Assembly: GCA_903891315.1 (NCBI GenBank)
Contig: CAITEF010000050.1
Span: forward strand, 1-34,786
DNA length: 34,786 bases
Direction of reading: 5' to 3'
DNA from: an uncultured Rhodospirillales bacterium
GTDB lineage: Bacteria > Pseudomonadota > Alphaproteobacteria > Acetobacterales > Acetobacteraceae
The notes beneath the pieces are model-generated. The model did not search any database. It was not told the DNA's origin and worked only from the letters and a program-made list of their open reading frames with translations. Below, piece by piece: positions 26,604 to 33,517 of the stretch (positions are counted from its first letter, which is position 1; every line of letters begins with the position of its first letter). A program made the translations under genes and the position numbers.

Positions 26604-26605
26604 CA

Positions 26606-26640
26606 TGCTAATAGGAGTCTTTCTAATAACTTCTAATAGC
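26606..26640 (+). other. AT-rich element with CTAATA repeats (possible unwinding element / rep promoter)
   Basis: CTAATA occurs at 26608, 26623 and 26633, with TTCTAATAAC and TTCTAATAGC forming a 10 bp tandem repeat. It is the most AT-rich stretch near the origin and lies between the iterons and repA. TCTAAT also resembles a -10 box, with TTGCGT in the last iteron as a possible -35 (spacing not ideal). Either role is inferred. Confidence 0.5.
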
Positions 26641-26643
26641 CTT

Positions 26644-26656
26644 CTCGCAAGAGTCC
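26644..26656 (-). promoter_or_regulatory. inverted iteron-like operator before repA
   Basis: CTCGCAAGAGTCC is the reverse complement of 13 bases of the iteron core. It sits between the AT-rich element and the repA start, 33 bp upstream of the start codon. Inverted iterons over rep promoters commonly mediate autorepression, so this is the likely operator for RepA. Confidence 0.6.
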
Positions 26657-26689
26657 TCGGCGACACTGCCACACAGCGGAGCTAAGGTG

Positions 26690-27724
26690 ATGGACCGATT
26701 TGATCGACTGAAAATCCTCCACCCCACCACCCAACCAAATGGCCCTCCACCAGCCGCACAGCCGGGGACCAGCCAACAGGTAGCAGACAAGACAGACGCC
26801 AACTTGGGAACAGTTCATCAAATCCTTGAAGAGCATGGCAAGGCAGCAGCGCTTGCCACCGAAATAGATCGCCGCGTGGTCGAAGCAGCCGCCTCGTATA
26901 TGGCAGACGAGGATGGCGCTGTTCGCTTCATCTACTCAGGCTGGGCGCAGGCGGCATTGCCGCACAAGAAGCTGCGCGACGACCAAGTCTGGCAAATTTC
27001 TTCTGAAAACGTGAAACTGATTGTCGAACCTGGCAGGCGCGCGGTTGACAATGCCGATCCTGAATGGGTCGGCGTGCCCTATGGCTCCCGCGCGCGGCTG
27101 ATTATGCTGTATCTGCAAACCGAGGCTGTGCGCACGCGCAGCCGCGAGGTGGAACTCGGCCGGTCTCTGCGTGCTTGGCTGGGGCGACTGGGGATTTCGA
27201 TTGGCGGGAAATCGATCAAGGATGTGCGCGACCAAGCCGAGCGCATCAGCCGCTGCCGCCTGACCTTTCATGTGCAGAACGGGAACCGCTCCGGGTTGAT
27301 CAACCAATCCATTGTCGACAGCGCGATGTTCGTCGAATCCAACGAAGGTGGGCAATCGAGCCTGTTCCTCGACACCGCCAAGCTCAGCGAGACGTTCTAC
27401 GACCAGTTGATGAAGCACCCAGTGCCGATCGAGGAAGCTGCGATCCGCTCAATCAACAACAATTCGATGGCGCTGGATATCTATTGCTGGCTCGCCTACC
27501 GGCTGCACCATCTTGACGGGGCGCGTCCGGTGAGCTGGAAGGCGCTGATGGGCCAGTTCGGCAGTGGTTATCGCGAGATATTCCATTTCAAACCGCGGTT
27601 CCTGGAAAACCTCCAGCTCGCATTGGCGGTCTATCCCAATGCCCGCGTTGATATTGATGAGCGTGGCCTGATTTTGCAGCCATCCCGTCCTCCGGTGCCG
27701 ACCCGGATCGCGTCGGTCCGCTGA
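26690..27724 (+). CDS. repA: plasmid replication initiator RepA (RepA_C family)
   Basis: 344 residues. After a low-complexity N-terminus (TTQPNGPPPAAQPG), the conserved core begins at QILEEHGKAAALATEIDRR. It continues with FIYSGWAQAALPHKKL, WVGVPYGSRARLIMLYLQTEAVRTRSREVELG, LGISIGGKSIKDVRDQAERISRCRLTF and FYDQLMKHPVPIEEAAIRSINNNSMALDIYCWLAYRL. This pattern matches the plasmid-encoded RepA family of alphaproteobacteria. ATG 26690 is preceded by GGAG (8 base spacer), and an overlapping GTG at 26687 is also possible. Iterons lie upstream and an inverted iteron pair lies just downstream. RepA should bind the iterons and open the origin. Confidence 0.9.
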   Translation: MDRFDRLKILHPTTQPNGPPPAAQPGTSQQVADKTDANLGTVHQILEEHGKAAALATEIDRRVVEAAASYMADEDGAVRFIYSGWAQAALPHKKLRDDQVWQISSENVKLIVEPGRRAVDNADPEWVGVPYGSRARLIMLYLQTEAVRTRSREVELGRSLRAWLGRLGISIGGKSIKDVRDQAERISRCRLTFHVQNGNRSGLINQSIVDSAMFVESNEGGQSSLFLDTAKLSETFYDQLMKHPVPIEEAAIRSINNNSMALDIYCWLAYRLHHLDGARPVSWKALMGQFGSGYREIFHFKPRFLENLQLALAVYPNARVDIDERGLILQPSRPPVPTRIASVR

Positions 27725-27726
27725 CA

Positions 27727-27762
27727 ACGCAAGAGTCCACGCTCGGGTGTGGACTCTTGCGT
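27727..27762. repeat. inverted iteron pair forming a 14 bp hairpin after repA
   Basis: ACGCAAGAGTCCAC (27727-27740) and its exact complement GTGGACTCTTGCGT (27749-27762) flank an 8 base loop, 2 bp after the repA stop. Both arms are iteron sequence, so this is a Rep-binding site in palindromic form. It could be a terminator, an operator for parAB or a copy-control (handcuffing) site. Confidence 0.8.
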
Positions 27763-27772
27763 GAATCAACCA

Positions 27773-27789
27773 TCAACTGATCAAGTTGA
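27773..27789. promoter_or_regulatory. possible parAB operator (6 bp dyad)
   Basis: TCAACT and AGTTGA form a perfect inverted repeat with a 5 base centre (GATCA), 62 bp before the parA start. ParA here has an N-terminal HTH domain, and such ParA proteins usually repress their own operon, so a dyad in this gap is a candidate binding site. It is short and could be chance. Confidence 0.35.
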
Positions 27790-27851
27790 GATTGACGGCT
27801 CGGTGCAGAGTCCGCCACTGTCGCGGCATCAATTTGCAGCGGAGATGTCCG

Positions 27852-28886
27852 ATGGATGGACAAGGATTTCGCGATGCACGTCGGCAGTTGCGACTCAGTC
27901 AGGGCGATTTGAAGGACGCCCTCAATCGCAGGCTTGGCCGGAGCTATGACAAGCCCAAAATCAGCCGCTGGGAAAATGGACATGAGCCGGTGCCGTCTGA
28001 CGTGGCGCAGTGCCTGGGCGATCTGGTTGCCGGGCGTCCGCAGCACGCAAGGGTGATTGTGCTCGCCAACCAAAAGGGCGGCGTTGGCAAGACGACGTCG
28101 GCGATCAATCTGGCATATGGGTTGTCCCGTCACGCGTCTCGGGTGTTGTTGATCGATATGGACCCGCAAGCGACGGCGACAGTCGGACTACTGGCCGCGA
28201 CCAGCATCGATTTGTATCGGCAGGGCCGCACGATGAATGAAGTCGTGCTGGGGGCCAAACCGCTCTCCGAGGTGATCGTGCCACACGAGACCATGTTGGA
28301 ATCCGGTCGCCCCCTGCCCTTCGACCTCGCTGGCAGCCATATTGACTTGGCGGAAACTGACAGCCGGCGCGAGCCTGGCTTTGACGCAGTGCTGCGTGAG
28401 GCACTGGAAGATCTGCGTGGCAGCTACGATTACGTCGTGATCGACGCACCGCCCAATCTGGGTGTGTTGACCTGGATGGCGTTGGCTGCGGCGGAGGATG
28501 TGATCATCCCGGTGCGCACCGAGCCTTACGACGCGATGGGCGTCGGCCTTATTCTGAGTACGATCACCAAAGTGCAGCGCCGACTCAACCCCTCGCTGCG
28601 GCTGGCGGGAATTCTGCCGACCCAATATGGCCGACGCAAATCGGTTGATCGCGAGGTTCTGGCACATCTGGCGCAAGCGATGGCGGACAAGGCTCCAGTG
28701 TTGGAGCCGGTGCCGGAGAGTGCGGTGTTTGGCCACGCCGCGCGCAATGGGCGGATTGCCGCAGAAGTCTCTGCTTCCTCGCCAGCGGCTCAGGTGTATT
28801 TGCGGTTGGCTGCCGCAATTGCGGGAGGCAAGGCGCTGCCTGTGGCAGATATTCCACTTGAAACACGCGACTCTGGGGAGGCGTGA
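27852..28886 (+). CDS. parA: partition ATPase ParA with N-terminal HTH
   Basis: 344 residues. Residues about 8-50 form an XRE-like helix-turn-helix (LRLSQGDLKDALNRRLG, KISRWENGHEPVP). The ParA fold follows: deviant Walker A NQKGGVGKTT near 74-83, VLLIDMDPQATAT, and YVVIDAPPNLG. ATG 27852 has GGAG 7 bases upstream; the frame extends to 27786 without support. The HTH suggests type Ia-like autoregulation. It overlaps parB at the GTGA junction or is 2 bp upstream of it, depending on the parB start. It segregates the plasmid together with ParB. Confidence 0.92.
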   Translation: MDGQGFRDARRQLRLSQGDLKDALNRRLGRSYDKPKISRWENGHEPVPSDVAQCLGDLVAGRPQHARVIVLANQKGGVGKTTSAINLAYGLSRHASRVLLIDMDPQATATVGLLAATSIDLYRQGRTMNEVVLGAKPLSEVIVPHETMLESGRPLPFDLAGSHIDLAETDSRREPGFDAVLREALEDLRGSYDYVVIDAPPNLGVLTWMALAAAEDVIIPVRTEPYDAMGVGLILSTITKVQRRLNPSLRLAGILPTQYGRRKSVDREVLAHLAQAMADKAPVLEPVPESAVFGHAARNGRIAAEVSASSPAAQVYLRLAAAIAGGKALPVADIPLETRDSGEA

Positions 28887-28888
28887 TC

Positions 28889-29746
28889 ATGGCGCGACAG
28901 GTCCGCAAATCGCCGATCCTTGGCACCGTGACGTCGATGATCGACGAAGCCTCTGGTCGTTTGGTGACCAACGCGGCAAAATTTCGCCACAGCTTTGAGG
29001 CTGAGATCGCGCTGATTGACCGTGATCCACAGCAGCCACGACGGGTGTTTCAAGCGGCTGATCTGGCGGGCTTGGCCGAGACCTTGCAGGCACAAGGACA
29101 GCTGCAACCGATCTTGTTGCGACGCAATCCGGAGAACGCCCGTCGCTGGATCATTGTCGCGGGCGAGCGTCGCTGGCGGGCAGCACAGTCGCTGGGGTGG
29201 ACGCATATTCTGGCGATCGAGCACAACGGCGATGCCGAGGTTGTGGCGCTGATCGAAAATCTGCAGCGTGTTGATTTGTCTCCGGTGGAAGAGGCGAGGG
29301 GATTGCAACGACTGATCCGTGGCAAAGGCTGGTCGCAAGATCGGTTGGCGACGGCGGTGGGGAAGGCAAAGAGCGAGATCAGTGCGAGCCTGAAGATTCT
29401 GAGTCTGCCGGAGGATGTGTTGGATCGTGTTCTGACGTCAGAACTTCCGGTGCCGAAAAACGTCCTGGTGGAGATCGCCCGCGTTGAGGATGTCGAGCGC
29501 CGCAATGTCTTGATCGAGGCTGCGTTGTCGACAGGAGTGACGGTGCGGGCGATCCGCGAGCAGAGGCCCGCAGAGCCGCCATCTGAGTCAGCGACACCGG
29601 TCGGGCCGCTTGAGGCGGCGTCCCGCTCGCTGCGGCGGACAGTGTCACTGATCCGTGCAGCCAAGCTGGCACAGGAAGCGCTGCCCATCGAATTGGTTGA
29701 GGCACTGCTGTCATTGCGTGACGAGATAGATGAATTGATAAGGTAG
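28889..29746 (+). CDS. parB: partition protein ParB
   Basis: 285 residue centromere-binding protein. The N-terminal ParB/Srx domain has IDRDPQQPRRVFQ, LQPILLRR and IVAGERRWRAAQSLG (the GERR box). ENLQRVDLSPVEEARGLQRLI and a helix-turn-helix at WSQDRLATAVGKAKSEISASLKIL follow, then a C-terminal dimerisation region. ATG 28889 is preferred (GGAGG, 7 base spacer); GTG 28883 overlapping the parA stop is also in frame. A strong hairpin lies directly after its stop. Confidence 0.92.
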   Translation: MARQVRKSPILGTVTSMIDEASGRLVTNAAKFRHSFEAEIALIDRDPQQPRRVFQAADLAGLAETLQAQGQLQPILLRRNPENARRWIIVAGERRWRAAQSLGWTHILAIEHNGDAEVVALIENLQRVDLSPVEEARGLQRLIRGKGWSQDRLATAVGKAKSEISASLKILSLPEDVLDRVLTSELPVPKNVLVEIARVEDVERRNVLIEAALSTGVTVRAIREQRPAEPPSESATPVGPLEAASRSLRRTVSLIRAAKLAQEALPIELVEALLSLRDEIDELIR

Positions 29747-29749
29747 GCT

Positions 29750-29777
29750 GTCCGGTTGGGGTATAGTCCAACCGGAC
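29750..29777. terminator. 10 bp perfect hairpin after parB (terminator or parS candidate)
   Basis: GTCCGGTTGG and CCAACCGGAC are perfect complements around an 8 base loop, 3 bp past the parB stop. No run of T follows, so a classical rho-independent terminator is not fully satisfied. Its position directly after parB also fits a partition centromere (parS). The two roles cannot be separated by reading. Confidence 0.5.
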
Positions 29778-29797
29778 GGATTGCGACGATCAGATTT

Positions 29798-29867
29798 CTG
29801 TCAGAATAGGATTGCCTTGTCGTTTTCTTGACGTTCGGCTTGGTAAGTCCTTAATTTGTCCTGACAG
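29798..29867 (+). promoter_or_regulatory. resolvase promoter region and possible res site
   Basis: TTGACG (29828-29833) is followed 17 bases later by TTAATT, a convincing sigma-70-like promoter for the resolvase gene. CTGTCAG at 29798 and CTGACAG at 29861 form an inverted pair flanking the promoter, and TTCTG-T-CAGAA is a small dyad at 29796-29806. Serine resolvases normally act at a res site next to their gene and repress their own promoter through it, so this is the natural place to look; the subsites are not proven. Confidence 0.5.
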
Positions 29868-29880
29868 TTTGGGGATCACC

Positions 29881-30441
29881 ATGAACGGCCAACGCATTGG
29901 CTATACCCGGGTTAGCTCGCTGGATCAGAACCCGCAGCGGCAGCTTGATGGCGAGCGGCTTGATCGCCTGTTCACCGATCACGCCTCGGGCAAGGATGCC
30001 GAACGACCGCAGCTTGAAGCGATGCTCGCCTATGTCCGCACAGGCGATGAGGTGGTGGTGCATGCGATGGACCGGCTGGCACGCAATCTGGATGATTTGC
30101 GCCGCGTGGTGCACGGCCTGACATCGCGCGGTATCCGCATCGTGTTTCTCAAGGAGGGCTTGGCGTTCACGGGCGAGGATTCACCGATGGCAATCTTGTT
30201 GTTGTCGGTGATGGGGGCGTTCGCCGAATTTGAGCGCTCATTGATCCGCGAACGCCAGCGCGAGGGGATCGCCTTGGCGCAGGCGCGCGGAGTCTATCGC
30301 GGCCGACGCAAGGCGTTGACGGAGGAGCGGGCGATCACACTGCGCCTGCGCGCCGCTTCAGGCGAGAAAAAGGCGGAATTGGCGCGCGAATTCGGGATCA
30401 GCCGCGAAACATTGTATCAGTATTTGCGTAACGCGGGTTGA
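29881..30441 (+). CDS. serine recombinase / resolvase
   Basis: 186 residue small serine recombinase, probably for plasmid multimer resolution. The catalytic segment is GYTRVSSLDQN, with the nucleophile at Ser12 or Ser13. HAMDRLARNLDDL, GAFAEFERSLIRERQREGIALAQ and the C-terminal helix-turn-helix (ELAREFGISRETLYQYL) are all intact. ATG 29881 follows GGGGAT and the promoter described above. No transposase or terminal inverted repeats were seen nearby, so it looks like a plasmid maintenance gene rather than part of a transposon. Its last 44 bp overlap the convergent acyltransferase gene. Confidence 0.9.
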   Translation: MNGQRIGYTRVSSLDQNPQRQLDGERLDRLFTDHASGKDAERPQLEAMLAYVRTGDEVVVHAMDRLARNLDDLRRVVHGLTSRGIRIVFLKEGLAFTGEDSPMAILLLSVMGAFAEFERSLIRERQREGIALAQARGVYRGRRKALTEERAITLRLRAASGEKKAELAREFGISRETLYQYLRNAG

Positions 30442-31504
30442 CCACCGCACGCCAGGCTTCGGTTGCCAATCCGCGCAGCGAGTGCTGCGGCACCAGATCG
30501 ATCCAGTACAGCCAAGTCGCTGCGTTGGACAGGCTGGTCTTGTAGCGGTCCTCGCCAGCCAGGAAGTCGTAACGCGCGTGTCCCTCGGTGCGATAGAGCC
30601 CGATGGCCAGTTGATGCGAGGTCATGCCGGGCTTCTCATGTGGGCGGGCCGCCTGATAGTCGAAGCCGCTCTGATAGGTCATCACCTGGCTGCGATGCAG
30701 GAAATTGTAGAGATAGCCAATCACGGTATCACCCGCAGCGATTTCCAGCAGGTCGATCTCGCCGCGCGGCCAAGCGCGGGCAATCAATGCGCGATGAAAG
30801 CGGATGAATTTCGGATTGGCGAAGGCACCGCCACGCCCGCGTGCCATCCAGGTGCGCTGATGCAGCACCGCGAGCGCATCGAGCATCGCGCAAGCCTCTT
30901 GCACAGAGGCGGCGCGTCGGATCGCCAATGGCCCATGTTGGCTGTAAAGCCGAGACGAGCGGCGCAGTTGATACCGGGTGTTGGCGCTCAGCCTGCCAAG
31001 AAATCCCTCGTCGCCGTCTGGCAGCGCGCGGTAATCAACGTAAGGCGAGGGCTCGGTGCGCAGCAGGCGCATCACATGCCCCGACGCCTTGGCGGCATCG
31101 ACGGTCTGAGAGCTCACCCCGGACATCACCAGCCTTGTGTTGGGATGGATGCCAAACAGCTGGTCGAGGCATGCGGGCAGGTCAGCGGCAGCGTTGTCGG
31201 CCAACATGATTCCGTTGTGCTCGACGAACATCGAATCGAAATCGGCATCACCGGTTTCATTGAGATGCAAAGTCTGCAACCCCAGCCGCATCGCGTCGCG
31301 GTTGAACAGAGCCAGACCAACATCCTCGCCATTGCTGCTGGCCTGCAACAGCACCGGATCGCGGTATCGGTCCTCGGCGAGACAGCCGACCCAGCTCCAG
31401 CTTTGGAAGAATGATATCTGGCTGCGTGCTTCGAGCGCGCGCCACCGTGCCGCCAGCGTCGGGAAATCACGGACTGGCGTCAGACGGACCTCAAGATCAG
31501 ACAT
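30398..31504 (-). CDS. GNAT-fold acyltransferase, CelD/BcsL-like
   Basis: 368 residues. The protein resembles the cellulose-synthesis-associated acetyltransferase group: SFFQSWSWVGCLAEDR near the start and LSANTRYQLRRSSRLYSQHG mid-protein. VIGYLYNFLHRSQVMTYQSGFDY and KPGMTSHQLAIGLYRTEGHARYDFLAGEDRYKTSL mark the acyl-acceptor end. Likely adds acyl groups to a sugar during polymer assembly. The ATG at 31504 (GTG 31507 also in frame) lies 3 bp from the ATG of the divergent YdcF-like gene, and the Shine-Dalgarno is poor. Its 3' end is antisense to the resolvase HTH region over 44 bp, so its last residues may have changed when the replicon arrived; this is inference. Confidence 0.82.
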   Translation of the reverse strand: MSDLEVRLTPVRDFPTLAARWRALEARSQISFFQSWSWVGCLAEDRYRDPVLLQASSNGEDVGLALFNRDAMRLGLQTLHLNETGDADFDSMFVEHNGIMLADNAAADLPACLDQLFGIHPNTRLVMSGVSSQTVDAAKASGHVMRLLRTEPSPYVDYRALPDGDEGFLGRLSANTRYQLRRSSRLYSQHGPLAIRRAASVQEACAMLDALAVLHQRTWMARGRGGAFANPKFIRFHRALIARAWPRGEIDLLEIAAGDTVIGYLYNFLHRSQVMTYQSGFDYQAARPHEKPGMTSHQLAIGLYRTEGHARYDFLAGEDRYKTSLSNAATWLYWIDLVPQHSLRGLATEAWRAVVNPRYANTDTMFRG

Positions 31505-31507
31505 CAC

Positions 31508-32350
31508 ATGCGCGCGCTTGCCATCTGGCAGCGCTTCCCAAGTCTGGCAAAACCCGCCAGGGTCCGGCGCGGTCGCGTGGTGACTGGAGGATTGTCTGTC
31601 TTGCTGCGCATCATCGTCACCGGCCTTCTGCTGCCCCCGGTTGTTTTCCTGCTTCCACTGCTTGCCGGGATGCTGATGCTGAGCGGCAGGCTGCGCAGAC
31701 TGGCGTTGGGCGTTGGCCTGTCGGGTTTGCTGCTGACGTCAATTCCACTGGTTCCATCTCTGCTGTTCTTGGCGCTTGAACACGGCATTGCATTCCAAAT
31801 GGCGCCGAAGGGTGACCCCAGCGCGCCGGGTGCGATTGTGATCCTGGGGGGCACATTCAGCAATGGTCGCAACGAAGATGATCTGTCGCCCGGCGTCCAG
31901 CCCGGCGCCTTGACTGTGCAGCGGGTGCGCGCTGGTGTGGCATTGCAGCGCCTGACCGGGCTGCCGATGCTGGTCACTGGCGGCGGTGCCTCGGAGGCGA
32001 CAGCGATTGGCACACTGATGTCCAGCATGATGCAGTCGGATTTTCACGCGCCGCCGCGTTGGGTGGAGCGGAAGGCCGCCGACACCTGGGAGAACGCGCT
32101 GTTTGGCGCGCAGATGCTGCGCCAGGACGGCATCAATTCGGTCTACCTCGTCACCTCGGCCTGGCATATGCGCCGCGCCTTGATCGCATTTGGCCATGCT
32201 GGACTGACGGTCTGGCCTGCGCCGGACTCGCTGCAGAACATCCCCGGCTCGTCGCTGACCGACTATATTCCATCGCCCAACGCGTGGTTGGACAGCTATT
32301 ACGCGTTTCATGAGATCCTCGGCTGCATCTATTATGCGCTGTATCGCTGA
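31508..32350 (+). CDS. YdcF/ElyC-like membrane protein (DUF218)
   Basis: 280 residues. Two hydrophobic helices (about 34-85) are followed by a DUF218 domain: GAIVILGGTFSNG, RVRAGVALQRLTGLPMLVTGGGASE, KAADTWENALFGAQML and VYLVTSAWHMRRALIAF. Members are envelope proteins linked to peptidoglycan and undecaprenyl-lipid metabolism, with no firmly known reaction. The start is uncertain: ATG 31508 abuts the divergent gene's start, while GTG 31577/31580 or TTG 31592/31601 follow or flank a GGAGG at about 31585 and would begin close to the first helix. It overlaps the next gene by 17 bp. Confidence 0.78.
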   Translation: MRALAIWQRFPSLAKPARVRRGRVVTGGLSVLLRIIVTGLLLPPVVFLLPLLAGMLMLSGRLRRLALGVGLSGLLLTSIPLVPSLLFLALEHGIAFQMAPKGDPSAPGAIVILGGTFSNGRNEDDLSPGVQPGALTVQRVRAGVALQRLTGLPMLVTGGGASEATAIGTLMSSMMQSDFHAPPRWVERKAADTWENALFGAQMLRQDGINSVYLVTSAWHMRRALIAFGHAGLTVWPAPDSLQNIPGSSLTDYIPSPNAWLDSYYAFHEILGCIYYALYR

Positions 32351-33413
32351 CCCGGTCTGTCCAGCCTCGGTCGATGGGTTGGATGCAGCCGCCCGGGCGC
32401 TGTTTCCAGACGCTGCCGCAGGCCCCGGCGTGGCGAGGCTCAATGACAGCCTGGACTGGTACCGTCTGATCGAGGCCACAGCGCTGCCGGATGCTCAGGT
32501 GGCCGCTTATCTGACGATCCGGCAGGACAGCACTGCGATCAGCGTTGTGCCGATGCTGCGTGGCGCCGATGGCCGGATGCGTGGATTCACCACGCCCTAT
32601 ACCTGCCTCTACCAACCGCCAGGCACGGTCGGACTTCCGCCCTCGGTCAGCCGCGGGATCGGTGCGGCAACAGGTGCTTGCAATAGCAATGTGCTGCAAT
32701 TCGATGCGCTCGACCCGCAGGCAGCGTGGCTGGAGCCATTCTGCAGCGGGCTGCGTGATGCCGGGCGGGTGGTGCTGCGCTATGAACATTTCGGCAATTG
32801 GTGGCAGGGTTTGGGGCAGGGGGGCTGGACCGCTTATTTGGCGGGACGCCCAGGAGCGTTGCGCGAGACGATTCGCAGGCGCAGCGCTCGGGTGGCACGG
32901 GATCCGGATCTGCGCCTGGAGATGATCCGCGGCGGCGACGCGCTGGAGCGCGGTATTGCCGGTTTCGAGGCGGTCTACGCACGCAGCTGGAAACAAGCCG
33001 AACCGCATCCGGATTTCAACCCGGCGATGATGCGCATGGCGGCGAGCCTCGGGTTGCTGCGGCTTGGGCTGCTCTGGCAGGGAGAGACAGCGATTGCTGC
33101 GCAATACTGGGTGGTGGCCGACCGAATTGCGCAGGTACTCAAACTGGCGCACGCCTCCGAAGTCGATGCGTTGTCACCCGGCACGGTGCTGACCGCCTGG
33201 ATGATCCGCCAATTGATCGAGACCGAGCAGATCGTCGGCCTGGATTTCGGGCGTGGCGACGATCCCTACAAGCAACATTGGGCGAGCCAGCGGCGACCAC
33301 GCATCGGTGTCGTGGCAGTCAATCCGCGCAGTGTGCAAGGCTCCTTGCTGTTGGCACGCCACGGTGTGGGCTGGCTGCGCCGACATCTTCGGCAGGCGAT
33401 GCTCAGGACGTGA
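32334..33413 (+). CDS. GNAT-fold acyltransferase, CelD/BcsL-like (second copy)
   Basis: 359 residues. The domain pattern is that of the CelD/BcsL acetyltransferases: LFPDAAAGPGVARLNDSLDWYRLI, then LRETIRRRSARVARDPDLRLEMIRGG, the acyl-CoA binding region with IAAQYWVVADRIAQVLKLAHASE, and LDFGRGDDPYKQHWASQRRPRIGV near the end. It is only distantly similar to the gene at 30398, so not a recent duplicate. ATG 32334 lies inside the end of the YdcF-like gene (17 bp overlap); the longer frame to 32310 lacks a better start. Probably decorates the polysaccharide or its precursor. Confidence 0.82.
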   Translation: MRCIADPVCPASVDGLDAAARALFPDAAAGPGVARLNDSLDWYRLIEATALPDAQVAAYLTIRQDSTAISVVPMLRGADGRMRGFTTPYTCLYQPPGTVGLPPSVSRGIGAATGACNSNVLQFDALDPQAAWLEPFCSGLRDAGRVVLRYEHFGNWWQGLGQGGWTAYLAGRPGALRETIRRRSARVARDPDLRLEMIRGGDALERGIAGFEAVYARSWKQAEPHPDFNPAMMRMAASLGLLRLGLLWQGETAIAAQYWVVADRIAQVLKLAHASEVDALSPGTVLTAWMIRQLIETEQIVGLDFGRGDDPYKQHWASQRRPRIGVVAVNPRSVQGSLLLARHGVGWLRRHLRQAMLRT

Positions 33414-33517
33414 CCTTCGCCAAGCCAACCCGCGGCATTGGTGACATTTTAATGCTTTCCAGTGTTCCCTCAGCCGCCTAAAGCCGAGGGAGAGGCTGTG
33501 TCCGACAGGAGATTGCG

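Noticed and set aside
29881-30441. Transposon-borne resolvase
   Set aside because: No transposase and no terminal inverted repeats were seen nearby; the position after parB fits plasmid multimer resolution.
33465-33492. Terminator hairpin (CCCTCAGC ... GCCGAGGG) before the epimerase
   Set aside because: The stem has a mismatch, and no T run follows; it is too weak to call.
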